Source: Oreocharis arfaki (Eukaryota; Chordata; Aves; Passeriformes; Paramythiidae). From it: DNA of 64,000 nt. The position numbers and the translations under genes were made by a program. The first letter of the stretch is position 1; the number at the start of each line of letters is the position of its first letter. The stretch covers positions 186,001 to 250,000 of the forward strand of contig VZRR01010431.1 in NCBI GenBank assembly GCA_013398015.1. The letters are read 5' to 3'. This document shows, in pieces, positions 23,988 to 35,684 of the stretch. The notes under the pieces are model-generated. The model made no database searches and was not told where the DNA came from. It was given only the letters and a program-made list of their open reading frames with translations.

Positions 23988-26900
23988 CTCAAGTATTCCG
24001 AGTAGGTGCTGTACTACATTGTGCAAATGTATTAGTTAATTACCACTGTTCTTTTCAGCGTGGTGCTGCTGTGCTTGGTGGGACTCCTCATTAAAACCAC
24101 ATAGAAATCACTACTGGTCCCTTGGTGCCTCTTGCTCACAGTAATCACAGTGTGGGGCTTTCCTGACAAAGTACCTCATCTTCCAGATTCAAGTTTGGAC
24201 TCAGAAGGGGCTGTGCAGCCCTTCAGGGCTTCTGTTTCCTTGAGAAACCCCCTCCCAGAGTAGGCACAACAGCTTAAATCAGCTACAAAGACTGAGGCAA
24301 GTTTACTGCTTTGACAAAGCCTGTCCTAACAGAGACCAGTCAGATTTTCACCTTACACTGGTCCCATCAATTCTCTCAAGATTTTGCTTGAAAGGATGCT
24401 CTTGGTTGAGTCAGAAGATACTTTTTTTAATAAGTTGGCTGTAAAAGTCAAGTAACAAGAAACCATTAAACTATATCTATAAATACATATATATGTATAT
24501 CCCGAGACCTCAGAATCGTATAACACTACAATGATTTTTTTTTTACAGCCATCTTAAAATTTGAACTTTGAGAACAATAAAATACTGATCACTATTTGAG
24601 GTCATGATAAAGGATGGTAAAAGTGGGTGTGCTCAAGGAAGAGGTCAATTTGATCACGCAGAAAGGTGTAACTTTGGAGGAAAAAAGCCATTTACTGTTG
24701 AACTCTAAATAACCCCAGATGGAAATTCCGGTGTCAGAAGCAAACAAGCATGATAGAAATAACACTGGGAACAAAATGGGCACAGATTTGCAAAAGAACA
24801 ATAGAAAAATATAACTGTTTCAGACATGTCATATTTATATGATAAATAAACAGCAGTAGAAAGCTAATGTGCAGTGACACAAAATGATGTCTAAAACAAA
24901 AATCATATTTAGCACTTCAAGAAAGAAAGGAAAAAGAAAAGCTGGATTTCTAATTTAGGTGTAGAAAGCAGCACACATACAAAAGATCAATTAAAAACAT
25001 AAGTAGGTAATGAAGGCTGCTATTTCTGAATTTCACTTTTATTTTTACTGATCGCCTCCTGGGGCTGGAATTCTGAAGCACTTCACAGAAATTCATTCTT
25101 CTAGCCTGGAATTATTAATAAGCAATAAAACATGACCTGACTGCTATCAGGACAAGCAGGCAGCCTACCTTTATGGCTTTGACACTGAATGTAGTTTTTT
25201 CTGATGCATAATGCAACAGCATTGAACTAGTTCAAATGATTACCTATTTGAGCTGCTAACTTGCTGCAAAGCAGAATGTATTTCGTATTAGTTACCTCCA
25301 CATTCACAGCACAAAAGCAGGGAAAAAACAGCCTGGATTATCCAAAAGGTAGCATATTTCCTAGTCAAATATCAGTCTGGCACCACACGTGGAAATCTTT
25401 ACTCGGAATGCTACGGGTTAATGTCAGGGACAGGCTTTATTTTGCTGCACAGCTTGAATGCACATTTATCACCACATAGTCCTTTAGTCACTTGCAATTC
25501 TGTGTCTCTCAGATAAGATTTTTTTTTAAGCTTACTATATTCTCTTTTTTTTTTTTTTCAAAATTCATTAACAAAAGCTCAGGGCTCTTTGAAATTTTTC
25601 TGCTAAGGAGCAATCAGTGGCAGACAGAGGTCTGTGAGGAAATCCCCTCTAGGCAAGGCTGAAGAGAGGAGAAGCAGCTGAGCAGGGTCTACTCCTTCCC
25701 TCAAAATCATATTGGTACAAATATCCAATCAAGCTGGTACAAAACTGCCTCCTCCATAACTTGTGATGTGGCTCCATTCAGACACAACATTCCCATAACT
25801 CATCTCCAGGATTTTACACCCTGCTCGCCTGAATGCTGATGAAACCTCTGTGCACTGGTTTCTTCGCTAGCAAATCCAACCCAGAACTGAGCTTAAAGGG
25901 GAATCTCTCTCTCCATGCACCTTCCTACAGGTCTATCCTCAGCTCAGATCCCTTGGCTGTTTGTCATTCCCTGCTCCATCACACCCTGGGCACACAGATT
26001 GGCCAGTGTCTTGTACAAGGACGAATTTTTATTCTTGAAGAACACAGGAGGAGGCACCGAGTCTAAATCCAACCTGTTTCTTGGCAGTGCAACAGCAAAA
26101 AACACCCTTGCAGAGGTGACTGATGGGTTCCAGTCATATTATATCTGCTTTCTTAAAACTTAGGAAAGTTTTAGGCCTCTAAATTCTGTCATGATGTAGA
26201 CTAAATCTTTATGCAGCTGGCATGACCTCCTTGTGTTCATTTAAGATGGCTGAGACAGGTCAATAGCTTCCTTTTGGAAGCCAATACTGAAGTGATTACA
26301 GCCTTCAAATGCAAATACTTGGCATATTGCAATCAAAACACAGGCAGATGCATGCTTAATGATGACAGAAGAAAAAAATTAATAGGCATTAGGTAGATAG
26401 TGCATGTGAGATGGACAGCCCTTGCAGGGAAGCAGATTGAAAACTCAAAAACAGATTGAGAATGCAGCCTGAATCAGCATGGGCTTATAGGCAAGAAAAC
26501 TAGATCATGAACTTCTGGGTTGACAGGCTAGCTGAAAACAGCTGATTGTCTGATTCCTCCTGCGTTCAGCAAAGCAGGAGACTGAACTCTTCTGCAGAGG
26601 CAGAAGATTGAGCATCTTTCTATCTCATCACTAATTTAGCTTTCAGCTCAGAACAACAAACAAGGTCCCTACACTTAACAGCCCCCCCAGTCTGTCAAAA
26701 TGAGATAATTGATGAAAGGAATGAGATGATTTATCAAAATTCCATTGTACCCAAGCAACTGGCTAAGCACCAGTAGTTTAAAAATTTCCAGATTAGAGAT
26801 GATCAGTTTTATGCTCTATGGAACACAAGACGGATAGGATTTTTGTGCATTTGAGTTTTATTTTCTTAATGTAACAACATACCTTTTACTTCATATGCCC

Positions 26901-27182
26901 CGTCTTGCAGAAAAAAAAAAAGGTTAAATGTTTTGCAGTCAGTATGAAGCAAGCTAACAAACTGGGGGGTCCTTATTTGTTCTCATGCATGCAGTCTGCC
27001 TTTTGAAAACGGTGAAAATTAAAGTTTAAATGGTAGGTTTTCTTCAATTCATGCTACAGGTACTTGAGGAAGCTGTTCCTCAACTTCCCATTTGAAAAAC
27101 GTTGAGGACAGTATCTGCTACTCAGTGAAAAGGATGTTAGGATAGATCCACTCATGATCTGAAATAAAATATACTATAGTTA
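23988..27182. other. Intronic stretch without recognised genes
   Basis: Unique AT-rich DNA with a short TA-rich patch near 24476-24502 and T-runs near 25519 and 25544. Open frames are below 85 codons. Nothing recognisable was seen. Confidence 0.7.
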
Positions 27183-27422
27183 CGAGAGGACAAGAAGAAA
27201 AGCTCCAAGCTGTGCCAGGGAGGTTCAGATGAGACCTCAAGAAGAATTACCTCACTGAAAGAGTGGCCAGGCATTGGAACAGGCTGCCCAGGGAGGTGGT
27301 GGAATCACCATCCCTGGAAGTGTTTAAGAAATGACTGGACATGGCACTCACTGCTGTGGTGGTGTTTGGTCAAAGCTTGGACGTAACCTTAGAGATCTTC
27401 TCCAACCTTAATGATTCTATGA
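27183..27422 (+). mobile_element. CR1 LINE 3' end fragment
   Basis: The plus strand holds cattggaacaggctgcccag, ggaggtggtggaatcaccat, ccctggaagtgtttaagaaa, and an end reading ctccaaccttaatgattcta. These are the ordered landmarks of the avian CR1 tail, here with the element reading left to right. About 240 bp remain. A slight gap is seen near 27210-27240 relative to the usual order. Confidence 0.92.
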
Positions 27423-28010
27423 GCATGGTACAGGCAACTGAGGAATCTATACAGGGTACTTGAAGAAGCTATTTTATTACCACCTAAAGGCAAAAAGAAT
27501 TTAGGTGCTTTATTTGCAGACACCAGCTTACTAAATTCAACTCTCTTCAATAAAAATGCAAATGCTGGTGCAACGATAAAGTCACGTAGGTCAATATCTG
27601 CACGAGAGATTTCACTTGCAAAAGGGACTCACAAGCCAAGGTGATGGAGGTTTTACCTATGCCAGAAATGCTGAGGAGATCAGACACATGGAAAACATAA
27701 CTAATCCTGAGTCTATTTACTGATGTAGAGCAGTAGGACAAATGTCAACAATTCAGAGGCTTTTCCCCAAGGAAGACTTGGATAAAAGTGTGAACAATGT
27801 GGATGCCTCTGTTTGTTCTCAGAGGATCCCTTCAGTGTCTACAGTCCTCTTGAAATTCATATATCAAATGCTAATCAACAAAGCTTTCAGAAAACACAGA
27901 AATTTATATTCAGCTCAGCTACAGACACAGCCATGCTTCTGCAGTCCCAGTACAGTGTGCTGATTTCCATCAACGTGTGTGAGGCCTCAGGCAACAACTC
28001 TGCCTTTTTA

Positions 28011-28034
28011 TAAATAAGGAACAAATAAGGAACA
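28011..28034 (+). repeat. Tandem duplication, 11 bp x 2
   Basis: The unit aaataaggaac is repeated directly. It is a small slippage-type duplication. Confidence 0.8.
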
Positions 28035-30089
28035 AAACCACTCTTAAACGTGATGGTCAGGAAATATTTATAGACAAGAAGAAAGCACTACCATGAAAAT
28101 GAACATTCAATGCCAACCTCCATTGTTCATCTGCAATCCAGCAAAAGGGGGAATGAATAAGAATTTCCATTTAATTGCCTTTAACTGCACTCTAGATGGG
28201 GATTTCAATTCCCCAGCCCTGAGCATTCCCTCCAGGCACAGAAAGCACAAGAAGGGGGAAGCTTGTAACAAAGAGCAGCACTTATCTTCAACACAACTAA
28301 TTTGTTTCATGCTGGTAATTTTAAAGCAGCTCTGTTCAAAACTCCTATGGCCAATAATTAAATTATTTCTATAAACAAAATAATTCACACCTTGTTAACA
28401 AAACATAAGGGGGCTTACAATTTTGCACAAATTACTATCAGACCAACACCCAGCTACTACAAAATTTCAATTAAAACCAATAGAAGCACTACCAGAACAA
28501 GCACGTAAGACTGTCAGAGATTTTTAATTTTTTTTTTAAACAAAATGTGCCTGAAGGCAGAGATGAAACCAGCCTTCCATGGAGGCCCTATTACATTTGC
28601 ATTAAGCACCAAAATACCATTTTTACAAAAAACTTGACTTTATTTTTTTTTCTTTTCTAACTGATTTTCTTCTCTTTTTCCAACTCTGAAATGGCTGAAA
28701 TAATTCCAATTCTATCTCCTATGCTTGCTTGAATAAAGCTGCAAAGAATGAATGCCAAAATCCAGTTCTTTAGGAGTTGCCAGCCTGCTGGGACATTATA
28801 GTTATTTCACACTAGCTCCCCACACGTAAACTCACATTCCATTGTCAGACCACATTTATAGAGCATTTTAGGAGTGGTCTAAGCAAAGTCATGTTGGTAG
28901 TGAATAATAAAAACAACCCATTGCTTATTGAATCACCTGAAAGCTTTAAATTAGCTGGGCCTCACTTTCTGAGACTTGGCCTCAAATTTGGAAATAAATG
29001 GTATTCTTCTGCTGCAATTAGCTGTATTTACATATATCCTAGAAGCCACAGAACATCTACTTTATTTAGAACCCTTTCTTTTAATATTTCTTACTGTTTT
29101 CTTTCAATTAAAGAGAAAATAAGGTCCTTTCCAAAATAAACTGTTCTATGAATCTTAAAAAAAACCCAGAATATCAAAACTGGATTCTGAGTATAGGGCA
29201 AGTGCTGGTATTTTTGCTAAGCAGCAAAATTAAGGATTTGTTTCTCCAAGAATAGGAAGCTCCTCTCATTGAACAAGAAAACAAGTCACATAGTTACCAT
29301 CTTATCTTCAAAGCGCTGTAAAATGTCACTCTCAGGCAGAAGCTTATACTCAGAATAATTCTTTGCCATTTAAACAAAAGAAATTGGCAGCTACAATGGG
29401 CATTTCCACTCTCCACATTTTCACAGAGGACAAAAAGCCCGATCTCCTTCAAGGTTTTTCTGAAACCCACAGGAAATGTCTCAGATAATCAAAACAGCAC
29501 TATATTTTCCTTGAAGTAACATTTAGAGACAAGCATAAAGACTTGCTCTGCGCTTCTTTGTGCTTCTCAGTCTTGTTTAAAACCAGCCCTTGCAGCTTGT
29601 CTATCTCAGTGAGTCCCCAGGTAGATGGGATGAGAACTGACTACAGTCAGCACATGCAGAGGTAAACACTGACATCCCAACCCTCATAAATGCTGTTCTT
29701 TCCCAACAATTTGCAATCCCATTTGAACCCTTTCAGGAACATCTAAAGAGGCTGATTCCTACCGTTTTCATAAACGAAACAGGAGAATAGAGAAGGGGTA
29801 CTAGTTAGGGCTCATTGTCATGATAGCCCAGTGAAACAAGCAGCCCTGGAAGAGCAGAAGTCAGGAAAGCAAAGTGAATTTTAAGGGTCTCTGAAAGGCT
29901 CCCTAGAGAAGAGAAGAAGGAACTGAGTTTTTTGTTCAGCACAAGAAGAAAAGGTTAAGGAAAGGGAGATCTACTTGCAGTCTTTTCTTGACTGAAGGGG
30001 GATAGAGGACAGAGTCAGACCTTTTTCAGCAGTGCATAGGAAAAGGGCAGGATACAAGGTCACAATCTCAAACCATGGACATTCACACA

Positions 30090-30280
30090 AAACAAAGGGA
30101 AATCCACCCTGAGAGTGGCATGGCAGCAAAATAAGTGCCCAGGGTGGCCGTGTACCCTCCATCCTTGGAGACTTTCAAAACTCATGTAGGACAAGACCTT
30201 GAACAACACTTAACTCTGAACTTCCATCAGGGGACAGACAAGATCATCATCAGGAACCTCCAGCAAGCTAAATTCCATTG
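30090..30280 (+). mobile_element. Possible eroded CR1 3' fragment
   Basis: The words ccatccttggagactttcaa, then aactcatgtaggacaagacc, and a later gatcatcatcaggaacctcc resemble, in order, the last 150 bp of an avian CR1 tail on the plus strand. Divergence is high and no terminal octamer repeat is visible. A chance likeness is possible. Confidence 0.4.
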
Positions 30281-31449
30281 CGATTCAGGGAGCAACTCTC
30301 TGTGCTGGAAGGACTGGTAGATACTACACTTCTCATGGGCCATACAGTTGAAAGACCTATGAGTCATGGTTGGCCATTTTCTCAGTTGTCTTCAACACCA
30401 GTCTAAAATTGAAGATGACCAAATGCAAGAGAAATATGGTTTTACTGTAATGAACAAATCGGATTATTTAAATGAAGCATATAGACACATGGGATTTTAA
30501 TGCCAAGAGCACAAAGGGACCTTCAGTTTTACCTATTTGTGACATCAGTAGTCTCAACCAGTTTTGTTGTAGCACTCATACAAATCAGAGACATCACAGA
30601 AATCAGAGATCTAAGCCAAAATCATAGTAACAAGGCAAGATGAGGCTTAGGCCTACAGCAGTCAGAGCAGAAAAAGGTCTTCCAAAACAAGAATTTCATA
30701 ACTAACTATACTTAGAGAATACATGGTTTCTGTGCGTCCCACTAAAGTAATCATGCTCATTAAATGTAAAGCCTTAATTTGCCTGGCTACACTCATACTC
30801 CTATTCTCTGTAGTTCTTTATGTGAATAGCCAGCACAGCAGTTCTGACTACTCCATAGGTGACTAATAAGAATAAACTCTCCTTGTGAACACACATGACT
30901 CGCTTAATGTCAGCATGTGGCAACCAGAGCTGTGCTTAGCAAGTACCCTGGACAATGGAATGCAGGGAAAGACCTCCCCATTCCAGTTCCTGGAGCTGGA
31001 GTACAAGCTGGCAGGGGGCACACATTAACTTTTAGAACAGTAATTTTTTAAACCAAAGGTTTGAAAGGAGAAAGATTATTCAGAGATTTCTGCTGCTTCA
31101 GGCATTTATAGAGACTCCTAAAAACTTAAATTGGAAAAATCTCTAAATAAAAGCATGTTCTTCAGAACAAGAGGCCAAAATTACAGAACTCTCACTTATT
31201 TTCAAAGGAAGGTTTAATTAGAGTGCTACCTAAGGTTTAAATAGAGCGCTGGTACTGATAATCACATTGCAGCAACAGTAGCTTGCCTACTCAATACCCC
31301 CGCACAAAAGTGAGACTCAAAGAATGGTATTGCCATAAACTGTCCCACTGTAATCTTCAGAGAGCTTTAATTCATTTTGCATAAGCTAAGAAGAAAAAAC
31401 ACGGAACAAAGCCAAAATACCCAATTTAAAAAACCCTGCCCATTTACTC

Positions 31450-31979
31450 TGTGATCCGTGAAGGGGTGAAAGACACCAACAGAGATGCAGGTGAACCTAA
31501 GGTTTATTCAGAAGCATCAGTATATATGTATCTTTACTTCTAAGAGCTTTTTTGGTTACAGTTTATAGATGTGATCTCAGTCCTGCAACAAATCTGTCTC
31601 CTTGACATTTCCCATTGTCCTGTCCGAGGCCATGGTAAAGTGAAGAGTGTGAGTGAAGTGCATGCATCTTATGTTGACATAGAAGTGGAAACTCATTCAT
31701 TCAGCTCTATCTCAGGTGCATGCTCTGTCAGAGAGATCTTCCACTGGTGCTGCTGCTGTCGTTCTCCGTTTAACTCTTTCCTTACACCAACACCTGTCAA
31801 CCCAACATTCCTCAACCAAAGCAGCAAAGGGCATGCTTTTACTTGGAGTGATGAAAGGAACTTGGTGTACACTGCTGGCCAGAAGATCTGTTCAGGAGGA
31901 GAGAGGGACGTGTTTGACACAGGAGCTTGCGTGAGAAGGTAGGTGGCCTGGCACTTGTCTGTCTCAAGCCAACCTAACA
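31450..31979 (-). mobile_element. Possible solo LTR, minus orientation
   Basis: On the minus strand the segment starts tgttaggttggcttgagaca and ends cttcacggatcaca. It holds a TATA-like ctataaac (31561-31568) followed about 60 bp later by aataaa (31503-31508), then a roughly 50-bp pyrimidine-rich tail like a U5. This order and spacing suit an LTR. The terminal inverted repeat is weak and no target-site duplication is seen. Open frames of about 96-123 codons overlap it on both strands and look like chance. Confidence 0.42.
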
Positions 31980-33139
31980 ACAAATCGAAGCAGGCAGATC
32001 ACACCCCGTGCTGTGCATTTATACACCTACTTGTCCAAGTGCAGCAGGGCTCCAGATTGATCCCATTTGTCACCCCAACACAAGCAAAAGGCAGTAGTCC
32101 AACAAAGATGTGGCTTTATAAGCAAGAAATCTGCAACCCAAGCCGTGTGTCCAGCCACAGCTCTCCCAGTTCTTCTGGCCAAGGGCTCAGCTGCCCCTAC
32201 ACTATTTGCTTTTTCCTGCATGAACACAGAGGAAGTAAGCTGCAAAACTGATGGGATTTGAAAAATCCCACACACAAAACAATGAGACCAGGAACCAGAG
32301 GCAAGGGTTGCAGGCATGTTGATAGGACAGACCTCTTAGCTCAACCAAAATTTTAAGTAGCTCCCAGCCTTGTTCCCTGACAGTGTTAAATACATAATAC
32401 TGCCTGATGATGAAAACTCCCATTTGTGAAATACATTGTCTCCCAGTAAGCAATTTGCAAAGGATAACAAGTTTAAGAGGATAATATGCTTTTGCTTTGT
32501 CAGCAGCTTTGTCTCAGGGTAACCTGTCTTCCAGACTGTAAGATAACTACAGAAGCCTATGCAAATTGAGTATCCATGACTTATCTAGTTCTACTGAGAA
32601 AGTAACCAGAGATTGCATTGGTTTCAGTGAAGCCCAGATTTTACCACCCTTGGGTATTTATTTCTGGATGATGTACCGTATTCTGGCTCCTGATTCACTA
32701 TGTTTGCTCATGTGGAAGTTGCCAGCAAATTACAAACTGTTTAAACAACAAACTTTTGAAAAAATCAGCAAAACCTGTCAATCTGAGCTCTTTCAGTAAC
32801 CCATTTAATTTTCACAGGGGCTTTCAAACTACTTCACCAGCATCATCAGGATTTTCCCTCTAGAAAATCTTGGGTTTTATAACAGCTGCTTTCATGAAAT
32901 AGGAAGTCTTCTCTCCTCCCCTGACACCCATCCCTGGGAGCGCGGCCAGCAGCTCACAGAGCAGAGGATCAGCAGCACAGACAGCAGGAGAACACCTCAG
33001 CCAGCAGCCAGCAAGGGAGTGCTTAGCCGGCTGGATCTGTCACGGCACCGGATGCGGGAGCTGTCCCTTTCTTTTCCAGAAAGGAAGCTTTCACACATCT
33101 CTGAACTTGGCACTTAGCAAACCGTCACAGAACACGTAC

Positions 33140-33175
33140 ATTTGCACTATTGCAATGGCAGAATGCAAATAATCG
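33140..33175. promoter_or_regulatory. Candidate factor-binding cluster (C/EBP-like and octamer words)
   Basis: A palindromic C/EBP-type ATTGCAAT (33149-33156) lies seven bases before an octamer ATGCAAAT (33163-33170), just right of a locally GC-richer patch (32940-33060) in intron 1. The words are exact, but short motifs occur by chance, so function is a guess. Confidence 0.18.
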
Positions 33176-35632
33176 CTTCCTACAAATGAAGGTGAACGAT
33201 TTCCTGCTCTTCTAAAGATATTTAAAACAAAACTATTAATATCAGTGCCAATGAAGTACAAAAAACCATATTTATACATGTCTGCACATGTGCTCACACG
33301 CACAACATGAGAAACGGCAGAACAGGGGTTAAAAGGAATATTAGCAGTTATTTGCTACGGTATCATACATGTGATTTCATGTAAAAGCAAAGGAAGAACA
33401 AACTGACCCAAAGATAAGGTGTCAAGATAATGAAGAACAGTAGTGGAGCCATAAAATACCCAGAGAAAGAAAAAGACAACTGTGAAATTCACTCTTCTGG
33501 AGGAACAAAATTAAATATGATGCACAATATCAAAACCACCACCCACTTCTAATGCACAAAGCCAAAACTCAGCTTGGCATTACCAGTCAGTAAGACACAT
33601 TAAGGACTCAATGTCCCCTGTCCCATATCACACAAATGCTCCTGTCCTGATGTGACCACTTGTGCACTCATACACGTCCTAGTTCTTGAGAATAAGAATG
33701 TACAAGAGTGTGAAAGAATGAAATATGAAAAAAAAGGAGCGCAAGTAGGTATTAAGACAGAGATCTGATCCACTCTGTAAAATTAGCATCACCTACACAC
33801 TCCATAAGGTCTCCAGAAGCACAAATAGCTTGCCTCAACTGGGATATGAGGGGTTTCCTTAGAAAAAAAGTACATACCTCTCTGACATTAAAGATCCACT
33901 GTAAGACCTCTTCATATTACTGGAACTACACTGGCTCACTGGGCAGGAGAGGAACACAGTGAGTACTTTGCCGAAAGCATACTTCAAATTTCACAAGTTT
34001 TAGTTCATCCTCCAATGGTGTAGTGAGTGGTGAAGCAGGAAAACTGGTCTGGAGTCAGTGACCCCCACCCTTTCTTCCTTCTCACGTGTGTGTTCCCAGC
34101 AGCACATCACACCAGCCTGCCATGGCAGCCTAACCACCACCCCTGCTCCTGTGCAGGCCTCAGATACTGCGTGGCTGCTCTGCACAAGATGATAACGAGA
34201 GTACACAAAATCCATGTGTACAAGATATACTCAGATGTAAGAATATATAAATGCATTGCATTGTCCTTGAAATACTATGTGAACCTGCACAAGAACTGTC
34301 ATTTAATTGACAAAAGATAGCGGAGCATATCATCCAAGAGACTTTCCAAATCAAAGCCCATCTTCCAAAGTTGACCACTGTCAGTGATTGATGAACATGT
34401 GTTACAAACAAGACCCTCTAAGAACTCCAGGTGAACAGAAAGGCTGGAGACACTCACCATGGATGGAAGGGACACAAGATGCCCTGTGCCATCCTGCGCT
34501 CATCCAATGCCACAGCAGGCAGGGTCCCAGCACCAGGGGGACCTTGGTGGGACACAGTGGTAACTTCATATAGTGTTAAGGCTATTACTCACTATAATTC
34601 CCATCTGTCATTGGACAACGTAGATAAACAGCTTTAAGCATAGGGTATCTTTCTCACTTGGATCCCAAAAGAACCAGGATCACCTCAGAGCAAAAAAAGC
34701 TGTAAGCACTTTCCATTTATCGTCAGCCTCTCATACTCTGTGTTTTGAAGCACTTCCATTGCTGAAAAAGCATTTTTAATCTACATTTGCAATTTATACT
34801 GTATCGTATTCCATGATTCTTTAGATGAAAAAACACTATTACAACATGACACTTGACAGGGATGCAGCTTGCTATAGGGATGCTCATTTTCAATTCATTG
34901 CTTTACAGACAAAGAGCCTTTTGAGAGTGTCAGAAAAATCCACATTGGGAAGATATGTCAGTTAATTGAAGTATTTTACATTGGAAGGGGACAAAGAGCT
35001 CCCAGCTGACTTGCACGTTGAGGCAATTCCTGAGAGATTTGATGGTTCCTTTTCTGTTTGTCTTAAACTTGAACCTCTGAACTGCAGCACGTCTGAGTTA
35101 ATCTGTAAGGAACACACATCACTATAAAAAGAAACACTAAGTGAAAATACAAAGTGTCATCAAACAACACATTTCTTTTGCAGAGGATTCACAGACACTC
35201 CATGGGGTCAAAACATAGTTGCAACAGCCTTTCCTGTTGGGAATCTCTAAGCCAGACTTTTAAAAAACAGTGGTAACTTCATATAAAATCTGTGCAGACA
35301 GCATTTTAGTCAAACTTCACCACTTAGCATGGGTTAAAAGGAAAAATCAGGGAAAGAAGAACAGAATGAACTATTTTCTCATAAATTTCTGGTAAAACAT
35401 TACCATGCATTTCTGCCCTAATGCAAATTTAAAAGGCTGTCCATACAGAGAACTCAGACTTATAGTGCTACATCTCTGAAAAGAAACACATTAGGACAGA
35501 ATTCAAAGAAAAAAAAATGAACCTAATGCATCATGACTTTGTTGCTTATGAAAGAAATAGCACAAAGACACTGTGCTGTGTCTTTACACGTACATACACC
35601 CAATTGCACACCAGTGCTGGTAATTTCACAAC

Positions 35633-35684
35633 AAGATGGAGATAAATTTATTTTCTCCAAGATGGAGATGGATTTATTTTCAGA
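35633..35684 (+). repeat. Tandem duplication, 26 bp x 2
   Basis: Two adjacent copies beginning aagatggagat and containing a(t/g)atttattttc, at 35633-35658 and 35659-35684, differ at a few positions. It is a local duplication in intron 1. Confidence 0.88.

Larger units (their letters stand above)
27423..31449. other. Intronic stretch without recognised genes
   Basis: Apart from the doubtful CR1 remnant near 30.1-30.3 kb and the 11-bp tandem pair at 28011, this is unique AT-rich DNA. Antisense open frames of 93 codons at 28093-28388 overlap each other and look like chance. Confidence 0.7.

Noticed and set aside
31571..31942. 123-codon open frame on the plus strand
   Set aside because: It lies inside a probable LTR, in antisense to it, and has no recognisable domain.
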